Positions 1 through 7,500 of a DNA stretch of 13,070 nt are shown here, in pieces (position 1 is the stretch's first letter; the number at the start of each line of letters is the position of its first letter). The notes beneath the pieces were generated by a model, which was given only the letters and a program-made list of their open reading frames with translations, had not been told where the DNA came from and did no database searches. The DNA comes from Omnitrophica WOR_2 bacterium RBG_13_41_10 (GTDB lineage Bacteria; Omnitrophota; Gorgyraeia; Gygaellales; Profunditerraquicolaceae), in the NCBI GenBank assembly GCA_001805465.1, contig MHGH01000005.1:77339-90408 (forward strand), written 5' to 3'. The translations under genes were made by a program, and so were the position numbers.

Positions 1-198
1 AATCGTGGAAAGCTCGCTTATTTTTTGTCGGCTGATAATATAAAGTTTCGCAAAACCGTTGTTCCCGGAAACCAGCTTATACTTGAAGTAGTAGCCGGCA
101 GAATAAAATCTAAGACCGGACAGGTACACGGTAAGGCCCTGGTGGATGGCAAAGTGGTGGCAGAGGCAGATTTAATGTTTGCCCTTGCAGAATCTTAA
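1..198 (+). CDS. fabZ: 3-hydroxyacyl-ACP dehydratase FabZ, C-terminal part (cut by window edge)
   Basis: Frame 1 is open from the first base to a TAA at 196-198 and gives 65 residues. They match the C-terminal half of the FabZ hotdog fold: a KFRKTVVPGNQL segment (compare KFRKPVVPGDQL in FabZ) and then alternating beta strands ending in EADLMFALAES. FabZ dehydrates 3-hydroxyacyl-ACP in fatty acid synthesis and supplies the hydroxyacyl-ACP used by LpxA, which starts 15 nt downstream. The catalytic His and Glu lie in the missing N-terminal part. In several phyla FabZ is fused behind LpxC; the window cannot show whether that is so here. The lpxA-lpxI order downstream supports a lipid A operon. 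Confidence 0.9.
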   Translation, partial: NRGKLAYFLSADNIKFRKTVVPGNQLILEVVAGRIKSKTGQVHGKALVDGKVVAEADLMFALAES

Positions 199-213
199 AA
201 AAAACAAAAAAAT

Positions 214-1008
214 ATGCAGATAAATTCTACAGCAGTTGTTTCTAAAAAAGCGCAATTAGCTAAAGGTGTTTCAATCGGCGATTACTCTGTTATAGGAGAC
301 AATGTTTCTATAGGAGAGGCTACCGAGATCGGCGCTCATTGCGTAATTGAAGGCAATACCAGTATAGGCAAGCGCTGTCAGATATTTACCGGGGCCGTGA
401 TTGGCAGCAGGCCTCAGGATTTAAAGTATAAGGGTGAAAAAAGTTTTTTGGTTATCGGGGATAATAATGTTATACGCGAATATTGTACTTTTAATCCCGG
501 CACAGAAGAGGGTACTAAAACCATAGTCGGCAACAATAACCTTTTTATGGCCTATTCGCATGTAGCCCATAACTGCTTAGTCGGCAATAATTGCGTCATT
601 GCCAACAGCGGCGCGCTTGCCGGACATGTCACCATAGAAGATAACGCCGTGATAGGAGGTATTGTTGCGATACATCAATTTGTGCGGGTAGGCAAGCTCT
701 CCATTATCGGAGGATGCTCCAAGGTGGTGCAGGATATCCCGCCGTATTCTACTTGTGACGGGCATCCGGCTAGCTTCTATGGCCTAAACCTTATAGGCCT
801 GAAACGCAATAATGTTTCTAAAGAATCAATAAAACAATTAGACCACGTTTTCAATATGCTATTCAATTCCGGGCTTTTGGTAAAACACGCCTTAGAAAAA
901 ATTATCCAAGAAATTGTCCCTTGCGAAGAAACGAGCTACCTGATAAATTTTATCAAAGGCTCCCAAAGGGGAATGGTTCGTTCCCGCCTGCATAAACAAG
1001 AGAAATAA
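214..1008 (+). CDS. lpxA: UDP-N-acetylglucosamine acyltransferase LpxA
   Basis: The product has 264 residues, the usual LpxA length. LpxA moves a 3-hydroxyacyl chain from ACP to the 3-OH of UDP-GlcNAc, the first step of lipid A synthesis in the cytoplasm. Residues 1-190 show left-handed beta-helix hexapeptide repeats (IGDYSV, IGDNVS, IGEATE, VGNNCV and others). The SHVAHNC segment at about 115-121 holds the expected catalytic His (H119, equivalent to E. coli H125), and HQFVRVG follows at about 154-160. The tail from about 190 is the alpha-helical LpxA C-terminal domain. The ATG at 214 follows fabZ by 15 nt in an A-rich leader without a clear Shine-Dalgarno, so translation may depend on the A-rich tract or coupling. 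The gene lies between fabZ and lpxI. Confidence 0.95.
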   Translation: MQINSTAVVSKKAQLAKGVSIGDYSVIGDNVSIGEATEIGAHCVIEGNTSIGKRCQIFTGAVIGSRPQDLKYKGEKSFLVIGDNNVIREYCTFNPGTEEGTKTIVGNNNLFMAYSHVAHNCLVGNNCVIANSGALAGHVTIEDNAVIGGIVAIHQFVRVGKLSIIGGCSKVVQDIPPYSTCDGHPASFYGLNLIGLKRNNVSKESIKQLDHVFNMLFNSGLLVKHALEKIIQEIVPCEETSYLINFIKGSQRGMVRSRLHKQEK

Positions 1009-1011
1009 GCC

Positions 1012-1815
1012 ATGGAGAAGCTGGGCTTAATCGCCGGAAACAGAAGGTTCCCTATAATATTTTCTCAAGCGGCCAAGAAGAATGGCTATTTTGTAGTAGC
1101 CGTAGCCATAAAAAAAGATACTGCCTTAGCGATAAAAAAAGCAGCAGATAAAGTTTATTGGCTGAATTTAAATGAATTTAGCCGGATGTTTGAAATTTTT
1201 AAAAACGAAGGCATCGTAAAAATAGCAATGGCAGGCCAGATTAGCCCCTACCGGATATTTTCCAAAGAGATAAACACGAATAAGGAAATTCAGGAGGTCC
1301 TTGCAGATATCCAGGATAAAAGAGCAGATACTATATTTTCCGCCATAGCGCAAAGGCTAAATAATGCCGGCTTTCAGCTGATTAGTTCTACCAAATTTCT
1401 AGAGGAGATGCTGCCGGAGAAAGGAGCGCTGACAAAAAGAGGGCCTACCTCAAGTGAAAAAGAAGATATAGGCTTTGGTTTTGCTTTAGCAAAAGCAGTG
1501 GCAGATTTGGATATCGGCCAGGCCATAGCGGTAAAGAAAAAAGCCGTAGTTGCAGTGGAGGCCTTAGAAGGAACGGATAATCTTATCAGGCGCGCCGGAA
1601 AAATTGCCCGAGGAGAGATTGTAGTGGTAAAAGTCAGCAAGCCCAAACAGGACCCCCGATTCGACGTGCCGGTAATAGGCTTCAATACCGTAAAGGCCCT
1701 TATTAAAGCAGGGGTTAGTTGCCTTGCTATAGAGGCCGGCAAGACTTTATTTATAGACCAAGAGGCCAGCCTAAGATTAGCGGATAAAAAAGGCATTGCG
1801 ATAGTGGCGGTATAA
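1012..1815 (+). CDS. lpxI: UDP-2,3-diacylglucosamine pyrophosphatase LpxI (DUF1009 family)
   Basis: The 267-residue protein begins LGLIAGNRRFP, typical of the LpxI N-terminal domain. Its C-terminal LpxI domain carries KRGPTSSEKEDIGFG, ALEGTDNLIRRAG, the acidic DPRFDVPVIG segment and IEAGKTLFID. LpxI hydrolyses UDP-2,3-diacylglucosamine to lipid X and UMP; it replaces the unrelated LpxH in many bacteria. It starts 3 nt after lpxA stops, so the two are almost certainly co-transcribed and perhaps translationally coupled. No T-rich terminator follows the stop. A weak 5-bp hairpin (AAGCC/GGCTT, 1816-1832) overlaps the next promoter. An LpxI instead of LpxH argues against a gammaproteobacterium. 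Confidence 0.95.
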   Translation: MEKLGLIAGNRRFPIIFSQAAKKNGYFVVAVAIKKDTALAIKKAADKVYWLNLNEFSRMFEIFKNEGIVKIAMAGQISPYRIFSKEINTNKEIQEVLADIQDKRADTIFSAIAQRLNNAGFQLISSTKFLEEMLPEKGALTKRGPTSSEKEDIGFGFALAKAVADLDIGQAIAVKKKAVVAVEALEGTDNLIRRAGKIARGEIVVVKVSKPKQDPRFDVPVIGFNTVKALIKAGVSCLAIEAGKTLFIDQEASLRLADKKGIAIVAV

Positions 1816-1821
1816 AAGCCC

Positions 1822-1850
1822 TTGACAGGCTTAGAAATATTAGGTAAATT
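1822..1850 (+). promoter_or_regulatory. sigma70-type promoter for the CBM48 gene
   Basis: A perfect -35 TTGACA (1822-1827) is followed by a 17-nt spacer and a -10-like TAAATT (1845-1850). The predicted start lies near 1857, just upstream of a strong AGGAGG at 1865-1870 and the ATG at 1878. This gives the small gene its own promoter. Motif match only. Confidence 0.65.
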
Positions 1851-1877
1851 AGGGTATTAAGAATAGGAGGTAGAGAT

Positions 1878-2153
1878 ATGGCAAGAACTTGCGCTATAAA
1901 ACCAGCAGAGTTTAAGTTTTATGCCCCGCAGGCAAAACGGGTCAGCTTAGCGGGCAGCTTTAATAACTGGGACACAAAAGCACTTTGTGCTAAAAAAAGT
2001 TCACAGGGGACCTGGACGGCAAAATTAAATTTAAAGCCGGGTAAATACGAATATAAATTTTTTGTTGATGGGACATGGATCAATGACCCGCGTTGCGCAT
2101 ACTGCGTAACAAATAACTTCGGAACTAAAAACTGCGTTGTCGAAATAAAATAA
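1878..2153 (+). CDS. stand-alone glycogen-binding domain protein (CBM48 / AMPK-beta-like)
   Basis: The whole 91-residue protein is one carbohydrate-binding module of the AMPK1_CBM/CBM48 type: VSLAGSFNNW (W31), GTW (W46), LKPGKYEYKFFVDGTW (W67), NDP and a closing FGTKNCVVEI. The tryptophans and the GSFNNW and YKFxVDG motifs are the signature of glycogen or starch binding. There is no signal peptide and no catalytic domain, so it is probably cytoplasmic and may recruit partners to glycogen or sense it. It has five cysteines (5, 37, 73, 76, 86), which is many for this family. A perfect AGGAGG seven bases before the ATG, its own promoter and its own terminator suggest a well-expressed monocistronic gene. 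The binding role is strongly supported by motifs; the physiological role is unknown. Confidence 0.88.
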   Translation: MARTCAIKPAEFKFYAPQAKRVSLAGSFNNWDTKALCAKKSSQGTWTAKLNLKPGKYEYKFFVDGTWINDPRCAYCVTNNFGTKNCVVEIK

Positions 2154-2166
2154 AAGATAAAATTAC

Positions 2167-2214
2167 CCCGCACATTTGTTAAAACATAGATACTCAACAA
2201 GGTGCGGGTTTTTT
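2167..2214 (+). terminator. intrinsic terminator after the CBM48 gene
   Basis: CCCGCAC (2167-2173) pairs with GTGCGGG (2202-2208), and TTGTT (2176-2180) pairs with AACAA (2196-2200), forming a long two-part stem followed by six T (2209-2214). The GTG inside its 3' arm is in frame with the next gene but is not a credible start. Confidence 0.85.
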
Positions 2215-2234
2215 ATGGTATAGGAAGGTTTTAT

Positions 2235-2954
2235 ATGAAAAACATTTACGGCCCGGTTAATTCGCGCAGGCTTAAGTTGTCTTTAGGGATTAGCCTTATC
2301 CCGGATAAGACATGCAGTTTTAATTGTATTTATTGCCAGTTAGGCCCTACCAAAGAATGCGTTATAGAAAGAAAGGAATATGTGCTAGAAGAAGATATTG
2401 TAGCTGAATTAAAGTCATGGCTGGATAATAATATTACAGATGCAAAACAGATAAATTATATCAGCTTTTCCGGCAGCGGAGAACCCACTCTTTACAATAA
2501 AATAGGCAGCTTAATCAAGAGAATCAAAAAAATCACCGCAATACCGTTGACAGTCATTACCAACAGTTCTCTTTTGCATATTGCTTCGGTGCGTAAAGAG
2601 CTTCTGGAGGCGCATTTAATTATTCCTTCCTTGGATGCGGTCACAAAAGAAGTATTCCAGAAGATTGACCGGCCGCACTCCGGCATAAAAATAGAGGATG
2701 TAATAGAGGGCCTGATAAATTTACGTCAGGAATTTAAGGGCAAGATTTGGCTGGAGGTAATGTTAGTGAAAGGTATTAATGATGATTTACGGCATATCCG
2801 CAAACTCAAAGAGGCAATAGAAAAGATAAAGCCGGATAAGATACATTTGAATTCTCCTGTGCGCGCCACGGCAAAGTCAGGTATTCAAGCTGTAGATGCG
2901 AAAAAACTGCGGAAGATAAAGGAAATATTAGGTGATAACTGTGAAATCATTTAA
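2235..2954 (+). CDS. radical SAM protein (COG0731 / TYW1-like Fe-S oxidoreductase family)
   Basis: From the ATG at 2235 the protein has 239 residues. It carries the radical SAM CxxxCxxC motif TCSFNCIYC (Cys27, 31 and 34), which ligates a 4Fe-4S cluster, and the SFSGSGEPTLY segment that corresponds to the SAM-binding GGE motif. The YGPVNSRRL start and CQLG after the cluster motif resemble COG0731, a family related to archaeal wyosine-synthesis TYW1 but widespread in bacteria with unknown substrates. I chose ATG 2235 because AGGAAGG (2222-2228) sits six bases upstream and because the longer reading to GTG 2202 would begin inside the preceding terminator stem. The catalytic class is solid; the substrate is unknown. 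A tRNA-modification role is only suggested by the family and the nearby tRNA genes. Confidence 0.85.
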   Translation: MKNIYGPVNSRRLKLSLGISLIPDKTCSFNCIYCQLGPTKECVIERKEYVLEEDIVAELKSWLDNNITDAKQINYISFSGSGEPTLYNKIGSLIKRIKKITAIPLTVITNSSLLHIASVRKELLEAHLIIPSLDAVTKEVFQKIDRPHSGIKIEDVIEGLINLRQEFKGKIWLEVMLVKGINDDLRHIRKLKEAIEKIKPDKIHLNSPVRATAKSGIQAVDAKKLRKIKEILGDNCEII

Positions 2955-2958
2955 AACC

Positions 2959-3056
2959 GCGCCCATAGCTCAACCCCGACGCGCTAATTCCGTCGCAGTC
3001 GGGGTCCCGACTGAGCGTAAGCGAACGTCGGGACTGGATAGACATCTGAGCTATGG
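2959..3056 (+). pseudogene. broken tRNA-Arg 5' copy with a double palindrome in its D loop
   Basis: GCGCCCATAGCTCAA (2959-2973) is identical to the first 15 nt of tRNA-Arg at 3073. A 60-nt insert (2974-3033) follows, and then CTGGATAGA (3034-3042), the next 9 nt of the tRNA; after that the match stops. The insert is two hairpins in tandem: CCCCGAC/GTCGGGG (2974-2980 with 2998-3004) and TCCCGAC/GTCGGGA (3005-3011 with 3027-3033). CCATAGCTCA (2963-2972) is matched by its perfect reverse complement TGAGCTATGG (3047-3056), so the whole element can fold as a 10-bp closed stem around the two hairpins. It ends 16 nt before the intact tRNA. No clear promoter was found upstream. Confidence 0.8.
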
Positions 3057-3072
3057 AATAATATTAAATCTT

Positions 3073-3146
3073 GCGCCCATAGCTCAACTGGATAGAGCGC
3101 CAGTCTTCGGAACTGGATGTTGCAGGTTCAACCCCTGCTGGGCGCA
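3073..3146 (+). tRNA. tRNA-Arg(UCG)
   Basis: This is a complete 74-nt cloverleaf. The acceptor is GCGCCCA/TGGGCGC with discriminator A. The D arm is GCTC/GAGC, the anticodon stem CCAGT/ACTGG with loop CTTCGGA (anticodon TCG, codon CGA), and the T arm GCAGG-TTCAACC-CCTGC. CCA is not encoded. The mature 3' end lies 13 nt before the start codon of the TPR gene. Confidence 0.96.
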
Positions 3147-3159
3147 AAGAATAATAGTT

Positions 3160-3978
3160 ATGCTAAGCTTATTGTTTACAGCCAGCAATGTATTTGCCGA
3201 AACCGTTACCTTAAAATCCGGTAAAAAAATAGACGGTACTATTCTAGAGAAAACCGACCAGTATATAAAATTAGAAGTCGAAGGTACGCCCATTTATTAT
3301 GAGCTGAAATATATACAGTCTATCCAAGAGGATAAGCTAGAGCCTCAAGATGCTTTGTACTATTTAAAAGAAGGTTTAAGGTACGGCTCTGAAGCTAAAT
3401 TTAAAGAAGCAGAAGAGGAATTTCAAAAGGGCCTGAAAATTAATCCTTCCGATTATAATCTAACGGAGGCCTTAAAGATGGTTACTGATTTAAAGCAGGG
3501 CCGGATAAATAGCGATTACGCTGTTTATTTATTTAAAGGCTCCCGTTACCTGATCGATGCTAACTACCAAGGGGCTATTAAGGAATTTCAACAAGCATTA
3601 AAACTACGGCCTGAAGACCCCGACCTAAATTATTACGCCGGTATATCTTATTATTCGCAAGAAGAATATCAAAATGCCATAGATTATTTGCGCCGGGCCC
3701 AGGAAAAGAAACCCGATGATGATGAGATAAACTATTATTTAGGTGCAAGCCATTATTCTTTGGACCAATATGAAGACGCTATAAACTATTTAAAAAAGGC
3801 CGTGGATATAAATCCGGATGATGCCCAGGCCTATGCTATTATCGGTGCGTCATATTATTCTCTTGGGCAAAATGAGCAGGCAAAAGAAAACTTTAACCGC
3901 GCCCAACAGTTATTTCAAAAGGCAGGGGATTATCTGAAGGCTAAAGATATCGAAGATTTCTTAAGCGGAATAAATTGA
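3160..3978 (+). CDS. secreted/periplasmic TPR-repeat protein
   Basis: From ATG 3160 the protein has 272 residues. It starts with a short hydrophobic segment (MLSLLFTASNVFA) resembling the core and AxA-like end of a signal peptide, with likely cleavage before ETVTL. Residues about 15-60 form a small beta domain (LKSGKKIDGTILE, then YIKLEV). Four to five tetratricopeptide repeats follow from about residue 67 to 256, for example YQGAIKEFQQALKLRPED and YEDAINYLKKAVDINPDD. TPRs are protein-protein scaffolds; the partner is unknown. The reading frame stays open upstream through the tRNA, but that extension translates tRNA sequence and is rejected. The signal peptide lacks the usual basic N-terminus and no good Shine-Dalgarno is present. 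The start may therefore have been altered when the tRNA landed 13 nt upstream. It is probably exported to the periplasm or cell surface. Confidence 0.82.
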   Translation: MLSLLFTASNVFAETVTLKSGKKIDGTILEKTDQYIKLEVEGTPIYYELKYIQSIQEDKLEPQDALYYLKEGLRYGSEAKFKEAEEEFQKGLKINPSDYNLTEALKMVTDLKQGRINSDYAVYLFKGSRYLIDANYQGAIKEFQQALKLRPEDPDLNYYAGISYYSQEEYQNAIDYLRRAQEKKPDDDEINYYLGASHYSLDQYEDAINYLKKAVDINPDDAQAYAIIGASYYSLGQNEQAKENFNRAQQLFQKAGDYLKAKDIEDFLSGIN

Positions 3979-4003
3979 CGGGCTTTTGCCCAAATGTTAT
4001 AAT
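3975..4003 (+). promoter_or_regulatory. sigma70-type promoter for the tRNA-Lys / archease / rtcB unit
   Basis: A TTGACG -35 (3975-3980) and a perfect TATAAT -10 (3998-4003) are separated by exactly 17 nt. The -35 overlaps the stop codon of the TPR gene. The predicted start near 4010 places the tRNA-Lys decoy element (from 4029) about 19 nt into the transcript, ahead of the tRNA and the archease gene. Confidence 0.75.
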
Positions 4004-4028
4004 TACATGACAAATTTCAAAAATAATC

Positions 4029-4069
4029 GGGCCATTAGCTCATCCCCCTCGGGGGATTTCACTAATGGC
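4029..4069 (+). pseudogene. broken tRNA-Lys 5' copy closed by its own inverted copy
   Basis: GGGCCATTAGCTCA (4029-4042) is identical to the first 14 nt of tRNA-Lys at 4087. A tight hairpin, ATCCCCC/GGGGGAT around a TC loop (4042-4057), follows. CTAATGGC (4062-4069) is the exact reverse complement of GCCATTAG (4031-4038). The element therefore folds as an 8-bp outer stem made of tRNA acceptor sequence around a 7-bp inner hairpin. It ends 17 nt before the intact tRNA-Lys. There is no T tract, so it does not look like an intrinsic terminator. Confidence 0.8.
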
Positions 4070-4086
4070 AGACATATAAAAAACTA

Positions 4087-4162
4087 GGGCCATTAGCTCA
4101 GCTGGTAGAGCAGGACACTCTTAATGTCAAGGTCGTAGGTCCGACTCCTACATGGCCCACCA
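4087..4162 (+). tRNA. tRNA-Lys(CUU)
   Basis: This is a complete 76-nt cloverleaf. The acceptor is GGGCCAT/ATGGCCC with discriminator A and encoded CCA. The D arm is GCTC/GAGC, the anticodon loop CTCTTAA (anticodon CTT, codon AAG) and the T stem GTAGG/CCTAC. Two oddities: the T loop is TCCGACT, with C where nearly all tRNAs have U55, and the first anticodon-stem pair is G27-A43, a mismatch. The 3' end lies 14 nt before the GTG start of archease. Confidence 0.93.
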
Positions 4163-4176
4163 AAATTTATTCTTTA

Positions 4177-4593
4177 GTGAAGAATTACGAATTCACTGAA
4201 CATACCGCAGATATCGGTATCAGGGTAAGAGGCGATGATTTAAAGGAGTTGTTTAAAAATACCGCCCTGGCCATGTTTGATATTATCGCGCAAGCCTCCG
4301 TAATAAAATCCAAAAGAGAAGAAGAAATCACGGTAAAAGAAAAAGCCGATAATCTTGAAGAGCTATTCATTAATTGGCTGAATGATTTGTTGTCTTTATC
4401 GGCGGCGAAAGAATTAGTCTTTACTAATTTTAAAATAGAGGAGTTAGACGATTATCATATAAAAGCTATTTGTAGCGCAGAAGATGCTAAGAATTTTAAA
4501 TTCAATAGCGAAATTAAAGCCGCTACCTACCAAGGATTAAAAATAGAACAAATCAATGGGGGTTGGCAGGCAGAGGTGATTTTCGATGTCTGA
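4177..4593 (+). CDS. archease, RtcB activator
   Basis: The 138-residue protein has the archease signature: an N-terminal YEFTEHTADIGIRV with the conserved Asp (D12), a central WLNDLL, then KAATYQGLKI and a terminal VIFDV whose Asp helps bind metal in characterised archeases. Archease speeds RtcB guanylylation and multiple turnover and broadens its NTP use. It starts at GTG 4177, only 14 nt after tRNA-Lys, with no convincing Shine-Dalgarno; an upstream in-frame start would lie in the tRNA. It overlaps rtcB by 8 nt, a strong sign of translational coupling and joint function. Cytoplasmic. Confidence 0.93.
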   Translation: MKNYEFTEHTADIGIRVRGDDLKELFKNTALAMFDIIAQASVIKSKREEEITVKEKADNLEELFINWLNDLLSLSAAKELVFTNFKIEELDDYHIKAICSAEDAKNFKFNSEIKAATYQGLKIEQINGGWQAEVIFDV

Positions 4594-7500
4594 ACTCTGG
4601 CAGGGATCGCTAGAAAAGATTGATGATTACCGCTTTCGTATACCTAAGTCCTATAAAGCCGGTATGCGCGTGCCGGGAATTATTTATACAGATGAGAAAC
4701 TATTAAAAGATATCCGACAGGATAAGGCGCTGGAGCAGGTAGCGAATGTGGCGTTTTTGCCGGGAATCATCAAGGCTTCCTTAGCCATGCCGGATATACA
4801 CTGGGGGTATGGCTTCTGTTTGACAAAAGATACAAAAATATTAAGTAACCTCGGTTTCTATAGACCCATTAAAGACTTTGAAAATGATTGGCACAATCAA
4901 AATCTTAAGAGTATAGACTTAAGCTCTAAAAAGCCGGCTGAAACCCCTATTGTAAGATTTATGAAATTAAAACCAAAGAGTTTGTTTAAAGTTGTTACTA
5001 AGGCGGGCCACGAAATCAAAGCGACAAGCGACCACCCTTTATTTACTCCCTCGGGTATGAAACAAATAAAAGAATTAACTTTGGGTGAGAAAATAGCAAT
5101 TTTTCCCTTCCAGGGTGTTCCTTATGAAAAGGCCTCTAGTGAGATAATTATTTCGCAGGAAGATGTTGAGAAAATTTTATTAAAATTAGGAAGAGAACCA
5201 CATACGCCAGGATTTGAGATAGTAATACAAAAACTAAAAGAACGCAATCTCTTGCCCCTAACTTATGACCATGTAAAAATCCCTTATATACTAAAAATAA
5301 TGGGATTTATTTTTGGCGATGGTTCAATGAATTTTATTGGAAAGAAGGCAGATGGTATTTTAAATTTTTCGGGAAAATCCCAAGATCTTGAAGAAGCAAG
5401 AAATGACTTAAAGAATATTGGCTATACGCCTGGCCCCGTTTACTCTAGAAGGCGGAAGATTCTGGGATATAATAAATATTATGATTGTAACTCATTCTAT
5501 GTTAATGCTTCTAGTTTACTTATACTTTTAGAGGTCTTGGGGGTTCCTCGAGGTACCAAGGTTAATCAATCTTATAGAGTCCCTAAATGGATATACAATA
5601 CGCTTCTTTGGCAGAAACGTTTATTCTTAGCATCTCTTTTTGGATCTGAATTAAGTATGCCGCACAGAAGATTAGGGAGAAGAGGTTATTTTAATGCTCC
5701 TGTTTTTCCAATGGCCAAGAGCGAAAAATTGTTAGAGAACGGAAAGGATTTTTTAGGGGATATTATAGAGCTTTTAAGAGATTTTGGAGTAAAAACTCTT
5801 TATATTGATCAAAGAAGAAGGCATATCAGTACAAAAAAAGTGGTTTCCTGGTCATTAGAGTTAATAATTTCTCCAAAACCAGAAAATCTTTTTAATCTTT
5901 GGAACAAGATTGGCTTTGAATATAATGCCAAGAGGTCTTTTCTCGCAAATGTAGCGGCCCAATATCTTAAATTAAAATTAAAGATATTAAGCGAAAAAGA
6001 AGAAGTAATAAAAGTAACTATTCCTCAATTGCTAAAAGATAGATTGAGTTATCAAAAGATTGCTTTGCAATTAGCGGGGAATCCTTTAACTAAGAGATTC
6101 ATTATAGATGTTTGTTGGAAACTTAATAAAGGTAGAGAGGTTATTCCACGGATTCCTACAAATTTTCCGGCATTTGAGGATTATTTTAAGAAAGCTACAG
6201 AAAAACTCGGTAATAGCGGCATGGTTTGGGATATGATTGATAAAATAGAAAGTATTCCTTGCGAAGATTCTGTTTATGATTTTACGGTTTCTCATTCAGA
6301 CCATAATTTCATCGCTAATAGTTTTATTGTTTCGAATTGTATCGGTGGGGTGGCTGCCACTGACATAGAAGAAGGCGGAGTAATTTCTCCCGGCGGTGTG
6401 GGTTTTGACATAAACTGCCTCGACGGAGATACTTATATTTGTAATGAGTTTGGCTATAGGATTAAAATTAAAGATTACGAGAAAAATTTTAATAAGGATA
6501 AATTAATTTGCATGGATTTTAACAAAGAAAAATCAGATTCTACCATAATAATGAGATTTTTTAAACAAAGGCCCCGCGCGTCTGTGCTTAATATTATTAC
6601 TGAAACTGATAGGCAGATTATTGCTACCAGCGATCACCCTTTCTACACAAAGGACGGCATGAAGCAGTTGAATAAATTAGAGAATGGCGAAGAGGTGGCC
6701 ATTTATCCATTCGAAGGAGTAGATTACGAAGAGCCAACTGCCGATGTTATAGTTGATAGAGAGGATATTAGAAAACTTCTTTTAAAATTGGGGAAGAGTT
6801 CGGCTGGAAGAGCGATTGAGCAGATAATAAGCCATCTTGAGCAGAAGAATATATTACCTTTACGATACAACTCCGTTCAATTACCGTACCTTCTTAAAAT
6901 TATGGGGTATTGTTTTGGCGATGGATTAATATATCTTGATGGTAAAAGAAAAAAAGGCACGGTTTGTTTCTATGGAAAAGAAGAAGACATGAAGAATATA
7001 AAAGAAGATTTAGCCAGAATTGGCTTTAAATCGGGGATTTATTCTAGGTCCAGACACCACAAGATAAAGACGATGTATGGGGTATACGAATTTAATAAAA
7101 GAGAGTTTTGGCTTAAGTGCTCTTGCAATGCTCTCGCAGCGCTTCTAGTTGCTTTGGGGACCCCTTTAGGAAACAAATGCTATCAGCCATATGAATTACC
7201 GCGATGGCTATTAAAATCCTGCCTATGGCAGAAAAGGCTGTTCTTAGCAGGTTTATTTGGCGCAGAGTTATCTTCACCGTCAACCATGACTGGCCACGAT
7301 TATAATTTTTACTGTCCGACACTTTCTATGAATAAGATAAAAAAATCTTTAGAGAGCGGTTATAAATTCTTACAGGGGATTTCTAGACTGTTATCAGAAT
7401 TTAACATTTTTGTTCATGGGATAACCCAGAGAAAAGAATTTGTGAACAAGCAAGGCCTGGTTTCTTATCGGCTCAGGTTAATGGTATCGAATAAAACAGA

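Noticed and set aside
1374..1796. 140-codon minus-strand ORF
   Set aside because: Antisense to lpxI, low-complexity translation, no family resemblance; a shadow frame.
2202..2234. Upstream GTG start for the radical SAM protein
   Set aside because: It lies in the 3' arm and T tract of the terminator; ATG 2235 has a good Shine-Dalgarno.
2959..3056. CRISPR-like or riboswitch interpretation of the repeats before tRNA-Arg
   Set aside because: There are no regularly spaced direct repeats and spacers, and the flanks match tRNA-Arg itself; no known riboswitch core was recognised.
2932..3159. In-frame upstream extension of the TPR protein from a GTG at 2932
   Set aside because: It overlaps the radical SAM gene end and translates the decoy element and tRNA-Arg; the signal-peptide-like start at 3160 is much more credible.
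4042..4057. GC-rich hairpin in the tRNA-Lys decoy as an intrinsic terminator
   Set aside because: It is followed by only TTTC and not a T tract, and intact tRNA-Lys downstream shares the promoter.
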